Source: Kineosporia corallincola
Lineage (GTDB): Bacteria; Actinomycetota; Actinomycetes; Actinomycetales; Kineosporiaceae
DNA length: 64,000 bases
Assembly: GCF_018499875.1 (NCBI RefSeq)
Contig: NZ_JAHBAY010000003.1
Span: 558,001-622,000, forward strand
Direction: 5' to 3'
Under the pieces are notes generated by a model that did no database searches, was not told the origin of the DNA, and was given only the letters and a program-made list of their open reading frames with translations. Shown here in pieces: positions 9,764-20,181 of this stretch; the stretch's first letter is position 1, and each line of letters begins with the position of its first letter. The translations under genes were made by a program, and so were the position numbers.

Positions 9764-12325
9764 TCAGTCCCCGGACGGGGCCTCGGTGTCGCCGGTGCTC
9801 TCGTCGTCCACCGTTGTGGACTCACCCGGCTCGGCCGCACCCACCCCGAAAACCGGCCGCGGCCCGGCGATCGCGACCACGGACTTCTTCAGCGGGAGAC
9901 CGGAACCGTCGCGGCGGGAGTCCGGGACCGGCAGGGCCACGGCCGCCCCGGTGGACGACGCGGCGACGGCCGGCGCCGGGCCCGCCCAGGCCAGCAGCAG
10001 GGTGTCTTCGCCCTTGACGAACCGGTGGCAGCGCACCCCGCCGGTGGCACGGCCCTTGGCCGGGTACTCGGCGAACGGCGTGACCTTGGCCGCGCCGGTC
10101 TGGGTGCCGGGCAGGGCCGAGCTGGAACCGGACACGGTGACCACGACATTGCCCCACTCGCCGTCTTTCACGCTCAGGTCGACGGCGCCGAACCAGACCA
10201 CCCGGGCCCCGCCGGGCAGGTTGATACCGGCCATGCCACCGGCCGGACGGCCCTGCGGGCGAACCAGTTTCGCGCTGAAGCGGAGCAGCTGGGCCTCGGA
10301 GCTGATGAACACCAGCTCGGCCTCGTCGGTGGGCAGCTCGACCACGCCGACCACCTCGTCACCGTCGCGCAGGCCGATGATCTCCCACTCGTCCTTGTTG
10401 GCCGGGTAGTCGATCACCACGCGCTTGACCACACCCTTGAGCGTGCCCAGCGCCAGGCCGGCCGTCTCGGTGTTCAGCGAGGTCAGCGCGAGCAGCCGCT
10501 CGCCCTTGGCCAGGGTGACGAACTCGGTGGCCGGGGCGCCGCCGGACAGCGCCGGGGCGTTCGAGGTGGGCGGCAGCGCGGGCATGTCGACCACCGGCAC
10601 CCGGATCATCCGGCCGAAGCTGGTGATCGCCGCGACCTCACCGCGCACGCTGGTGCGCACGGCCGAGACCAGCAGGTCGTGGGCCTGCCGGTGGTTCGGG
10701 TCGAGCGGGATGAGCGGCTCGGTGTTGGTGGTGCGCGCCAGCAGGCCGGTGCTCGACAGCAGCACCCAGCAGGGTGCGTCGGCCACCTCCAGCGGTGTGG
10801 CCGAGGCCGACTTCACGGTGACGCCCGAGCCCTCCAGCAGCACGGTGCGGCGCGGGGTGCCGTAGGTCTTGGCCACCTGCGCCAGCTCGGACGAGATCAG
10901 CCGGCGCAGCACCTTGTCGTCGCCGAGGATCTTGTCGAGCTCGGCGATCTCGCCCTCCAGCTCCGACTTCTCGCTCTCCAGCTCGATCTTGGAGAACTTG
11001 GTGAGCCGGCGCAGCGGCATCTCCAGGATGTAGTCGGTCTGCACCTGGGTCAGCTCGAACGCCGCCACCAGCCGCTCCCGGGCCATCGCGGTGTCGTCGC
11101 TGGAGCGGATGATGCGGATGACCTCGTCGATGTCGACGATCGCGACGAGCAGACCCTCGACCAGGTGCAGACGGTCCTGGCGCTTGGCGCGGCGGAAGCC
11201 GGTGCGGCGGCGCACCACGTCGATGCGGTGGTTGACGTAGACGCTGAGCATCTCGTGCAGGCCCAGGGTGCGCGGCTGACCATCGACCAGCGCCACGTTG
11301 TTGATGCCGAACGACTCCTCCAGCGGCGTGAGCCGGTAGAGGTGCTCGAGCACGGCGTCGGGGTTGAAGCCGGCCTTGATCTCGATCACCAGGCGCAGGC
11401 CCTGGGTGCGGTCGGACAGGTCGACCACGTCGGAGATGCCCTGGAGCTTCTTGGCCTGCACGAGCTCCTTGATCTTGCCGATCACCTTCTCCGGCCCGAC
11501 CAGGTAGGGCAGCTCGGTGACCACGACGCCCTGCTTGCGGGCGGTGACGTTCTCGATGGTGACGGTGGCCCGGGTCTTGAAACTGCCGCGGCCGCCGACG
11601 TAGGCGTCGCGGATGCCGTCGAGCCCGATGATGCGGCCGCCGGTGGGCAGGTCGGGCCCGGGCACGAAACGCATCAGGTCTTCGAGGGTGGCGTTCGGGT
11701 GCATCAGCAGGTGCCGGGCCGCCGCGATCACCTCGATCAGGTTGTGCGGCGCCATGTTCGTGGCCATCCCGACCGCGATGCCGCTGGCGCCGTTCACCAG
11801 CAGGTTCGGGAAGGACGCCGGCAGCACCTCGGGCTGGCTCAGGCTGTTGTCGTAGTTCGGGACGAAGTCGACCGTGTCCTCGTCGAGGCCGTTGGTCAGC
11901 TCGGTGGTCAGCGGGGCCGGCCGGGCCTCGGTGTACCGCGCCGCCGCCGGGCCGTCGTCCAGCGAGCCGAAGTTGCCGTGCCCGTCCACCAGCGGGGCCC
12001 GCATGGTGAAGCCCTGCGCCAGGCGCACCAGCGCGTCGTAGATCGCGGTGTCGCCGTGCGGGTGCAGCTTGCCCATCACGTCGCCGACCACCCGCGACGA
12101 CTTCACGTGCGGGCGCTCGGGCCGCAGGCCCATGTCCTGCATCGTGTAGATGATCCGTCGCTGCACCGGCTTCAGCCCGTCCCGCGCGTCGGGCAGGGCG
12201 CGGGAGTAGATGACGGAGTAGGCGTACTCGAGGAACGCCCCCTGCATCTCCTGCTCGACGTCGATGTCGACGATCCGCTCGGTGAAGTCCTCAGGCGGCG
12301 GGGGTGTGGATGAACGACGGGCCAT
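9764..12325 (-). CDS. parC: DNA topoisomerase IV subunit A (GyrA/ParC family)
   Basis: This 853-residue breakage-reunion subunit partners ParE. Near the N-terminus are [21 protein letters not shown] and HPHGD (89-92 region). The catalytic tyrosine is Y131 in RYTEAR. A beta-pinwheel DNA-wrapping region follows, with no canonical GyrA-box. The ATG at 12325 gives [11 protein letters not shown], the usual short lead; an in-frame start 15 codons upstream is less likely. The extreme C-terminus is an acidic Ser/Thr/Asp tail whose DNA carries one copy of the dispersed TCGTCGTCCACC motif. It is encoded 2.4 kb from parE on the opposite strand. Confidence 0.93.
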   Translation of the reverse strand: MARRSSTPPPPEDFTERIVDIDVEQEMQGAFLEYAYSVIYSRALPDARDGLKPVQRRIIYTMQDMGLRPERPHVKSSRVVGDVMGKLHPHGDTAIYDALVRLAQGFTMRAPLVDGHGNFGSLDDGPAAARYTEARPAPLTTELTNGLDEDTVDFVPNYDNSLSQPEVLPASFPNLLVNGASGIAVGMATNMAPHNLIEVIAAARHLLMHPNATLEDLMRFVPGPDLPTGGRIIGLDGIRDAYVGGRGSFKTRATVTIENVTARKQGVVVTELPYLVGPEKVIGKIKELVQAKKLQGISDVVDLSDRTQGLRLVIEIKAGFNPDAVLEHLYRLTPLEESFGINNVALVDGQPRTLGLHEMLSVYVNHRIDVVRRRTGFRRAKRQDRLHLVEGLLVAIVDIDEVIRIIRSSDDTAMARERLVAAFELTQVQTDYILEMPLRRLTKFSKIELESEKSELEGEIAELDKILGDDKVLRRLISSELAQVAKTYGTPRRTVLLEGSGVTVKSASATPLEVADAPCWVLLSSTGLLARTTNTEPLIPLDPNHRQAHDLLVSAVRTSVRGEVAAITSFGRMIRVPVVDMPALPPTSNAPALSGGAPATEFVTLAKGERLLALTSLNTETAGLALGTLKGVVKRVVIDYPANKDEWEIIGLRDGDEVVGVVELPTDEAELVFISSEAQLLRFSAKLVRPQGRPAGGMAGINLPGGARVVWFGAVDLSVKDGEWGNVVVTVSGSSSALPGTQTGAAKVTPFAEYPAKGRATGGVRCHRFVKGEDTLLLAWAGPAPAVAASSTGAAVALPVPDSRRDGSGLPLKKSVVAIAGPRPVFGVGAAEPGESTTVDDESTGDTEAPSGD

Positions 12326-12386
12326 GCCCGCATTGTCCACCGTCCGGACACCTGTTCGTACACCGGGCACGCGGACAGGGCTGCGA

Positions 12387-12735
12387 TTACTCTCTCAGGA
12401 AGGCCAGGAAACGCTCGACGGCGGGGCTGAGCTGTCCCTCGCGGTTCAGCGTGGGCCAGGCCACGCCGATGGAACGCTCCGCCTCCGGGTCGTCGAGCGG
12501 CACGTGCACCGCACCCGGCGTGCCGGTCATCGGCTGCGGCACCACGGCCACCCCGAGCCCCGCCGCCACCAGTGCCCGGGCGGTGGCCACCTCCCCCGTC
12601 CGAACCGCCACGGACAGGGTGAAACCGGCCTGCCGGCAGAGCTGTTCGGTGAGCAGCAGGAGTTCCGCCCGGGGCCAGAAGGTGATGAAGGGCTCACCGG
12701 CGGCCCGGGCCAGATCGACCGACTCCAGGGCCGCC
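12387..12735 (-). pseudogene. LysR-type regulator remnant (effector domain only)
   Basis: The frame encodes the C-terminal half of a LysR regulator's effector domain (ESVDLARAAGEPFITF, then AALVAAGLGVAVVPQ, ending [10 protein letters not shown]). The N-terminal DNA-binding HTH and the first part of the effector domain are absent. Similarity to the family stops near 12735, exactly where an MFS transporter fragment begins on the other strand. The intact ancestor was probably a divergent LysR-MFS pair that lost its middle. Confidence 0.75.
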
Positions 12736-13771
12736 GGGCTGGTCAACGGTGTGCTCCAGCTGGCCGTGAACTTCAGCATGGCGGCGAGCATCCCGGCCGG
12801 CCGGCAGGGTTTCGGGTTCGGCGTGAAGCAGTCCGCTCCCCGGCCGCTGCCCTGCTGGCCGGACTGGCGGTGCCCGCTGTCGGGCCTGAGCCTGGGCTGG
12901 CGCTGGAGCTACGGCGCGCTGGCCGTGGCGGCGCTCGTGCTGCTGGCCGGCGCCACGCGGATCCCGCGCTCCCCGTCGTCCCCCATGAAATCGCCCTCGG
13001 ACCCGGAGGTGACCACCGCGACCGGTGACCCGACCGACCCCGGTCACCCCGGTCACCCCCGCTGTCTCGGCCGACCTGACCGCCTCGGCCAACCTGGGTA
13101 CACCGGCCAACCTGGCCGCTCCGGTCGCCCGTATCACCCCGGTCGCCCGTATCACCCCGGTCGCCCGCGCCACCCGGAGGCCGCGCCGCGGCTGCCGCTG
13201 CTGCTGACCGCGGCGGCCATGTGCATCGCCATCGGGGCCGCCACCTCGCTGGTCGCCCTCCTGCCGCAGTGGGCCCACCTGGCCGGGATGCCGACCACCG
13301 TGGCCGGGTTCTTCGTCGCCGTCGGCAGCGCACTGGCGATCGCCGGGCGCGTCGTCACCGCCGCCTCCGGAGACCGGCGAGCCGGCCGCAACCTGCCCGT
13401 CGTCACCTGGCAGATGGCGCTGGGCGCTGTCGGCCTGGGCATCCTGGCCCTGGGTGGGATACCGGCCGTGGTCGTCGGGGGGCTGATCGGGCTGGCCATC
13501 GGCTGGTCGTGGCCCGGCCTGCTGTTCTTCGCCGTCACCCGGCTCGGCCGGGACCGCTCCGACCATGCCGCCGCCGTGGTGCAGGCCGGCGCGTTCGCCG
13601 GGGGGTGGTTTCGGCCCGCTGGGGTTCGGCCTGGTCGCCGGGGCGGCCGGCTACCCGGTGGCCTGGTTCGTGATGGCCCTGGGCATGTGCGCGGGCGCGG
13701 TGCTGCTGGTGATCGCGCGGCGGCAGTTCGTGCTCGACCTGGAACTGCGCCCGTTCATGCGGGCCGCCTGA
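12736..13771 (+). pseudogene. MFS transporter remnant, 5'-truncated and frameshifted
   Basis: The first recognisable residues are GLVNGVLQLAVNFSMA followed by RQGFGFGVKQSA, the fourth and fifth helix region of an MFS exporter, so helices 1-3 are missing. The frame then breaks near 12832-12842 (sense continues as PAAALLAGLAVP in another frame), returns near 12880-12890 (LSLGWRWSYG), and breaks again near the G-run at 13601-13607 before GPLGFGLVAGAAGYPVAWF. The central cytoplasmic loop is swollen by a Pro/His/Arg-rich repeat. With no start region and three shifts it cannot make a transporter. Sequencing errors could explain single shifts but not the truncation. Confidence 0.78.
13121..13174 (+). 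repeat. 18-bp tandem repeat inside MFS remnant
   Basis: Two perfect units and one variant of CCGGTCGCCCGTATCACC start at 13121, 13139 and 13157. They fall in the loop between the two halves of the decayed transporter. Confidence 0.85.
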
Positions 13772-13787
13772 GCCTCCCGAAACACGG

Positions 13788-13822
13788 AAAACCCCCGATC
13801 CCTGTGCGGGATCGGGGGTTTT
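13788..13822. terminator. Strong bidirectional terminator
   Basis: A perfect 15-bp stem (13788-13802 with 13808-13822, loop TGTGC) starts with AAAA and ends with TTTT. It therefore serves both the sigma factor gene on the minus strand and the plus-strand MFS remnant. Confidence 0.92.
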
Positions 13823-13834
13823 GCCGTTGCCGGA

Positions 13835-15478
<1,644 letters not shown>

Positions 15479-15783
15479 GGACTACCTTTCGTCGTGAGCC
15501 AGCGAGCTCGCGCGGGCGAACCACGCTGCGCTGCCTACTACGGCTTGAAACTAGGTCTGATGGGTGAGTGAGCGACCCTGTTACTCAACGCAGGAAGGGC
15601 CCCGATGATGCCCAGTTAGCGCCGGTGATGGTGAGAGTCCAGCCCAGTCAACTGTTCATTGTTGCACACCTGCGGCCAGCATGAAGAAGCCGCCGCACCC
15701 TCCAGGGTACGGCCTGCGACGTGCCTGACCACCTGAATTGCGGCAGGTGCCCGTGCTGTGACGTTCCTGTGACTACTCCCCGC
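15479..15783. other. Upstream region of sigma factor gene
   Basis: About 305 bp without a supportable ORF. It must contain the sigma factor promoter(s). TTGACT and TTGAGT occur on the minus strand, but neither has a convincing -10 at normal spacing, so no promoter is called. No riboswitch-like structure was recognised. Confidence 0.5.
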
Positions 15784-16362
15784 TCACTTCTTTGCCTCCT
15801 TGGCCGCCGCTTTGACCGACTTCTTGTACTCGCGCACCTTCAGCAGCGAGTCATCGTCCACCACGTCGGCAACGGAACGGAAACCTTGCAGGCCGTAGTC
15901 GCCGGAGGCCTTCTGCCACCCCTCCGGCGTAACGCCCAGCTGCTTGGCCAGCAGGGCGACGAAGATCCTGGCCTTCTGCGGGCCATAGCCCGGCAGGGCG
16001 TTGAGCCGCTTGTACAGCACGGGCCCGGTGGTGACGTCGCGCCAGATCGCCGAGGCGTCACCGTCGTACTGCTCGACCACAGCGCGGGCCAGGTCTTGCA
16101 CGCGGGCGCCCATCGACTTCGGGTAACGGTGCACGGCCGGCGGGCCGGTCATCAGCTCGGTGAAACGGTCGGGGGCGGTGGCCGCCACCAGCTTCGGGTC
16201 GAGATCGTGGCTGCCCAGCCGGTCGGCGATCAGCCGGGGACCGGCGAACGCCTTCTCCATCGGCACCTGCTGGTCGAGCAACATGCCGGTGAGCAGGGCG
16301 AACGGGTCGTGGCTGAGCAGTTCGTCGGCCGCGGTCTGCTGCGCCAGGCGGATCCGGGTCAC
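15784..16362 (-). CDS. HhH-GPD base-excision repair family protein
   Basis: This 192-residue protein matches the actinobacterial HhH-GPD family (TIGR03252 type). It has FALLTGMLLDQQVPMEKAF near residues 21-39 and a helix-hairpin-helix segment LPGYGPQKARIF (about 123-134). Such folds bind DNA and excise damaged bases. A clear catalytic Lys/Asp pair is not obvious, so glycosylase activity is inferred only from the fold. The C-terminus is Lys-rich. Its GTG start overlaps the stop of the universal stress protein gene (GTGA), so the two are translationally coupled. Confidence 0.85.
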   Translation of the reverse strand: MTRIRLAQQTAADELLSHDPFALLTGMLLDQQVPMEKAFAGPRLIADRLGSHDLDPKLVAATAPDRFTELMTGPPAVHRYPKSMGARVQDLARAVVEQYDGDASAIWRDVTTGPVLYKRLNALPGYGPQKARIFVALLAKQLGVTPEGWQKASGDYGLQGFRSVADVVDDDSLLKVREYKKSVKAAAKEAKK

Positions 16363-16853
16363 CGGATGCCCTGCCGCTCGTCGATGCTGCTCACGCTCAG
16401 CGTGTACACCTCGCCGTCGTGGCCGGAGTCGTCGAGCGGGGTGCGCTGGTCGACCTTGACCGCCAGCACCGGGCAGGAGGAGTCGAGCAGGATGCGCTGG
16501 GCGCTGCCGCCGAGGATGCGCTTGCCCACCCCGGTGCGACGCCGCAGGCCGATGACGATCAGCTCGGCGGAGGTCTCCTCGGCCACGGCGAGCACGTCGT
16601 CGGCGGGCTCGTAGGCGTCGCGGATCCAGCGGATGTCGAGCTCGGGCCCGGTGAGGCCCATCTCGGCGCAGATCGCCCGGACCTCGGCCTCGGACGCCTC
16701 GAGCGCCGGACGGCGGGCCCCGTAGGTCTCGGCCGGCTGCTGCTCGGAACTGACCACGATCAGGCGGGTGCCACGCAGGCGGCACTCCTCGACCGCGCGG
16801 CGCAACGCGGCCCGCCCCTCGGTCGTGGGCACAAATCCGACCAGTACTGGCAT
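16359..16853 (-). CDS. Universal stress protein (UspA family)
   Basis: This 164-residue single Usp domain has an N-terminal strand MPVLVGFVPTTEGRAAL, the core IVIGLRRRTGVGKRILGGSA and the ending SCPVLAVKVD. The glycine-rich G..G.....GGS pattern is the ATP-binding loop of ATP-binding Usps. The ATG at 16853 has AGGAGG six nt upstream; a longer frame upstream lacks support. It heads a two-gene operon with the HhH-GPD protein, linking a stress protein to DNA repair. The C-terminal 20 residues beyond the Usp fold are Asp/Ser-rich. Confidence 0.9.
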   Translation of the reverse strand: MPVLVGFVPTTEGRAALRRAVEECRLRGTRLIVVSSEQQPAETYGARRPALEASEAEVRAICAEMGLTGPELDIRWIRDAYEPADDVLAVAEETSAELIVIGLRRRTGVGKRILGGSAQRILLDSSCPVLAVKVDQRTPLDDSGHDGEVYTLSVSSIDERQGIR

Positions 16854-16908
16854 AGGAACCTCCTGCCGGGACGTTACCCCACCGGCCACCCGGGGGACAC
16901 CGGCAACG

Positions 16909-16914
16909 TACGGT
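16909..16914 (+). promoter_or_regulatory. Candidate -10 box of leaderless Nudix gene
   Basis: TACGGT (TAnnnT) is followed by 7 nt and then ATG at 16922, with no Shine-Dalgarno sequence. This supports ATG 16922 over the upstream GTG at 16913, which would lie inside the box. Confidence 0.5.
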
Positions 16915-16921
16915 GAACCCC

Positions 16922-17419
16922 ATGGCCGGCGGCGATGGCAACGGATGGGTGCACTGCGGATGCGGCCGTCGGCACTGGGGCCGCTACGGTGCGGCCGGCC
17001 TGGCCCTGATACGGACGGAACCCCGCCCGCAGATCTTGCTTCAGTTGCGTGCCGCCTGGACGCACGAGGGTGGAACCTGGGGTCTGGTCGGTGGCGCCAG
17101 GGACAGTCACGAGACTTTAGCCGAGGCGGCCCTGCGGGAGGCCCAGGAAGAGGCCGAGGTCGACCCCGATCTGGTAACGGTCGTGCGGGAGCTGGTCGGC
17201 ACCGATCACGGCGACTGGGCCTACACCTATGTGATCGGGCTGGCCGACCCGGTGCTCACCGTCGGCGACGTGACGCCGGAGAGCGACGCCCTGGAGTGGG
17301 TGGATCTGGACGACGTGACCGGCCGGCTGTTGCACTCGGCGTTCGCCGCCACCTGGCCCCGGCTGCGTGTGGCCGTCACGGAGGAGCTGGCCCGGGTGAC
17401 GGACCCGGCCGACTCGTAG
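16922..17419 (+). CDS. Nudix hydrolase
   Basis: This 165-residue cytosolic pyrophosphohydrolase has a Nudix box at about residues 58-80 (GGARDSHETLAEAALREA then QEEAEV), carrying the REx(2)EE metal ligands. Only the small residue after EE deviates from Gly. The N-terminal HCGCGRRHWGRYGAAG is a recurrent lead in actinobacterial members that act on nucleoside diphosphate derivatives; the exact substrate is unknown. The start is set by the leaderless promoter at 16909. It converges on metX. Confidence 0.9.
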   Translation: MAGGDGNGWVHCGCGRRHWGRYGAAGLALIRTEPRPQILLQLRAAWTHEGGTWGLVGGARDSHETLAEAALREAQEEAEVDPDLVTVVRELVGTDHGDWAYTYVIGLADPVLTVGDVTPESDALEWVDLDDVTGRLLHSAFAATWPRLRVAVTEELARVTDPADS

Positions 17420-17447
17420 CCGGTGCGCGCACGGCTCGCCGCACCCC

Positions 17448-18629
17448 TCAGCTGCTGACGAGCTCCCGCTCCGCGGGCTCGCCCAGCAGCTCGACCAGGA
17501 TCTCGCCCACGCGTTCCACCTCGACCAGGAATCCGTCGTGGCCGTAGGGCGAGTCGATGACCCGCAGCGGCACGCAGTCCGGGATGCCGGCCACGATCTC
17601 GGCGTTCTGCTCGGGCGGGTACAGCCGGTCGCTGGAGATGGCGGCCACGGCCGTGCGGGCGGTGACCCGGCCCAGCGCGGCGGCCACGCCACCCCGGCCG
17701 CGGCCGACGTCGTGCGAGTTCATCGTCTGGGAGAGCACCAGGTACGAGTTCGCGTCGAAGCGGTGCACCAGCTTGTCGGCGTGGTGGTCGAGGTACGACT
17801 CGACGGCGAAGCGGCCGCCCCCGCCGAGCGGGTTCTCGCCCTGCTGCGGCAGACGGCCGAAGCGCAGGTTGATCTCGGCCTCGGACCGGTAGGTGGTGTG
17901 CGCGATCCGGCGGGCCACGCCGAGGCCGTTGTGCGGGCCCTGGCCCGGGCCGGCGTCGTAGTAGTCGCCGCCGCGGAAGTTCGCGTCGCAGCGGATCGCC
18001 ATCAGTTGCGGCGAGCACCAGGCGATCTGGTCGCCGGTGGCCGCGGCGGTGGAGGCCAGCACGAACAGCCGCTCCACCCGGTCGGGCTGCATGACCGCCC
18101 ACTCCAGGGCCCGCATGCCACCCATCGAGCCACCGACCACCAGGGCCCAGTGGTCGATGCCGAGGGCGTCGGTCAGCGCCACCTCGGCGGTGACCTGGTC
18201 GCGCACGGTGAGGTAGGGGAACCGGCTGCCGTAGGGACGCCCGTCGGGGGCCGGGCTGGACGGCCCGGTGCTGCCCTGACAGCCACCGAGCACGTTCGGC
18301 GCCACCACGAACCAGCGGTCGGTGTCGAGCTCGCGGCCCGGCCCGATCAGGCCGTTCCACCAGCCCGGTGTGGGATGTCCCGGACCGGCGTCACCGCTGA
18401 CGTGGCTGTCACCGGTGAGGGCGTGACAGACCAGCACCGCGTTGTCGCCCGTGGGCGACAACGTGCCCCAGGTCTCGTAGGCCATCTCGACGTTGTCGAG
18501 GCGGCCGCCGCGTTCCAGCGGAACGTCGCCGATCCGGACGAAACATCGCCCGCCAGCGGGGTCCCCGGCCCGCCAGGCGCCGGAGGCCGGCGGCACGGCG
18601 GGACGGGAAACCTCTTGCTGCGTACTCAT
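17448..18629 (-). CDS. metX: Homoserine O-acetyltransferase
   Basis: This 393-residue alpha/beta-hydrolase-fold acyltransferase activates homoserine with acetyl-CoA for methionine synthesis. The nucleophile elbow VVGGSMGGM holds the catalytic Ser168. The motifs GWWNGLIGPG and NVLGGCQGSTGP are diagnostic of MetX. The C-terminal DSPYGHDGFLVE carries the catalytic His, with the Asp in DRLYPP. The metY stop codon abuts this ATG (TGAATG), so it is the second gene of a coupled operon. Control is presumably through the SAM-IV riboswitch upstream of metY. Confidence 0.96.
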   Translation of the reverse strand: MSTQQEVSRPAVPPASGAWRAGDPAGGRCFVRIGDVPLERGGRLDNVEMAYETWGTLSPTGDNAVLVCHALTGDSHVSGDAGPGHPTPGWWNGLIGPGRELDTDRWFVVAPNVLGGCQGSTGPSSPAPDGRPYGSRFPYLTVRDQVTAEVALTDALGIDHWALVVGGSMGGMRALEWAVMQPDRVERLFVLASTAAATGDQIAWCSPQLMAIRCDANFRGGDYYDAGPGQGPHNGLGVARRIAHTTYRSEAEINLRFGRLPQQGENPLGGGGRFAVESYLDHHADKLVHRFDANSYLVLSQTMNSHDVGRGRGGVAAALGRVTARTAVAAISSDRLYPPEQNAEIVAGIPDCVPLRVIDSPYGHDGFLVEVERVGEILVELLGEPAERELVSS

Positions 18630-19946
18630 TCAGCCGACCTTGATCGCCCGGAATCCGGCCTCGAGGTCGGCAAGGATGTCCGTGATGTTCTCCAGCCCGA
18701 CCGACAGGCGGACCAGCCCCGGCGTGACACCGGTGGCCCGCTGTTCCTCCTCGGTGAGCTGGCTGTGCGTGGTGCTGGCCGGGTGGATCACGAGGCTGCG
18801 CACGTCGCCGATGTTGGCGACCAGGCTGTGCAGCTCGAGGGAGTCGACGAAGCGGCGACCGGCCTCCACCCCGCCCCGGATCTCGAACGCCACGACGGCA
18901 CCGGTGCCGTTCGGGGCGTACTTCCTGCCCAGCTCGTACCAGGGACTGCTGGGCAGGCCCGCGTAGGCCACCGACAGCACCTCGTCGCGGCTCTCCAGCC
19001 AGACGGCCACCGCCTGGGCGTTCTGCACGTGCCGCTCCACCCGCAGGCTGAGCGTCTCCAGTCCCTGGGCGATGACCCAGGCGTTGAACGGCGACGCCGC
19101 CGGCCCGAGGTCGCGCAGCAGCTGCACGCGGGCCTTGAGGATGTAGGACAGGTTGGCCCCGAGCGGGCTGCCGACGCCGAGGTCACGGCCGTAGACCAGA
19201 CCGTGGTAACTGGCGTCCGGCTGGTTGAAACCGGGGAAACGCTCCGGCTGGGCGGCATAGTCGAACTTTCCGCCGTCGACGATCACCCCGGCGATCGCCC
19301 CGCCGTGCCCGCCGATGTATTTGGTGGCGGAGTGCACGACCACGTCGGCGCCCCACTCCAGCGGGCGGATGAGATAGGGCGTGGCGACCGTGTTGTCGAC
19401 GATCAGCGGAACGCCCACCTCGTGCGCCACCCCGGCCACGCCCTCGATGTCGAGCACGTCCTGCTTGGGGTTGGAGATGGTCTCGGCGAAGAACGCCTTG
19501 GTGTTCGGCCGGGCCGCCGCCCGCCAGGAGGCCAGGTCGTCGGGGTCTTCGACGAAGCTGACCTTGATGCCCAGCTTGGGGAAGGTGTAGTGGAACAGGT
19601 TGTAGGTGCCGCCGTAGAGGCTCGGGCTGGCCACCACGTGGTCGCCGGCCTCGGCCACGTTCAGCAGCGCGAGCGTCTCGGCCGACTGCCCGGACGCCAC
19701 CAGCAGTGCGCCGACCCCGCCCTCCAGGTCGGCCAGGCGCTTCTCCACCACGTCGGTGGTGGGGTTGTTGAGCCGGGTGTAGATGTTCCCGAACTCCTTG
19801 AGCCCGAACAGGTTCGCCGCGTGCTCGGTGTTGTCGAAGACGTACGAGGTGGTCTGGTAGATCGGCAGCGCCCGCGCGCCGGTCACCTGATCGGGGGTCT
19901 GCCCCGCGTGGATCTGCCGGGTTTCGAAGGACCAGCCGGTGCTCAT
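18630..19946 (-). CDS. metY: O-acetylhomoserine sulfhydrylase (Cys/Met metabolism PLP enzyme)
   Basis: This 438-residue PLP enzyme converts O-acetylhomoserine plus sulfide to homocysteine. The opening ETRQIHAGQ and YQTTSYVFDN, the cofactor region LYGGTYNLF, the metal-free PLP Asp in VPLIVDNTVATPY and the Schiff-base Lys in HSATKYIGGHG all fit the MetY family. ATG 19946 has GGAGGAG six nt upstream; a longer reading to 19985 would enter the riboswitch leader. It is the first gene of the metY-metX operon. Confidence 0.95.
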   Translation of the reverse strand: MSTGWSFETRQIHAGQTPDQVTGARALPIYQTTSYVFDNTEHAANLFGLKEFGNIYTRLNNPTTDVVEKRLADLEGGVGALLVASGQSAETLALLNVAEAGDHVVASPSLYGGTYNLFHYTFPKLGIKVSFVEDPDDLASWRAAARPNTKAFFAETISNPKQDVLDIEGVAGVAHEVGVPLIVDNTVATPYLIRPLEWGADVVVHSATKYIGGHGGAIAGVIVDGGKFDYAAQPERFPGFNQPDASYHGLVYGRDLGVGSPLGANLSYILKARVQLLRDLGPAASPFNAWVIAQGLETLSLRVERHVQNAQAVAVWLESRDEVLSVAYAGLPSSPWYELGRKYAPNGTGAVVAFEIRGGVEAGRRFVDSLELHSLVANIGDVRSLVIHPASTTHSQLTEEEQRATGVTPGLVRLSVGLENITDILADLEAGFRAIKVG

Positions 19947-20011
19947 CCGCACTCCTCCAGACTCAGGGGCACAGGTGTGTCCCATGCCTTTGAGACGGGT
20001 CGACCGGTGTC

Positions 20012-20122
20012 GACCGCGCTTGCTGTCGCTGACGCGACGGCCTGGTCATCACCCGGGGCACCCCACCGCGGAACGAGGGTTGCCGACCAGCAAGCCGGGG
20101 CTTGTCGCTGGTACTCATGACC
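20012..20122 (-). ncRNA. SAM-IV riboswitch
   Basis: Read on the minus strand, the leader begins GGTCATGAGTACCAGCGAC and contains CGGCTTGCTGGTCGGCAACC, then CGCGGTGGGGTGCCCCGGG and TGATGACCAGG. It ends with a small hairpin GTCGC-GTCA-GCGAC and AGCAAGCGCGGTC. This is the actinobacterial SAM-IV architecture: P1 GGTCAT/ATGACC, the SAM-binding core shared with SAM-I, and a pseudoknot between GCTTGC and GCAAGC. It lies 65 nt upstream of metY and should repress the operon when SAM is abundant. TACTGT just upstream (TAnnnT) is a plausible -10. A following hairpin GGTCGAC-ACCG-GTCGACC may be part of the expression platform. Confidence 0.93.
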
Positions 20123-20181
20123 TGCACTGCACAGTAATTGAGCAAGCCGGGGTTGCCCAGACCGTCTCAGAATCTGGACCC

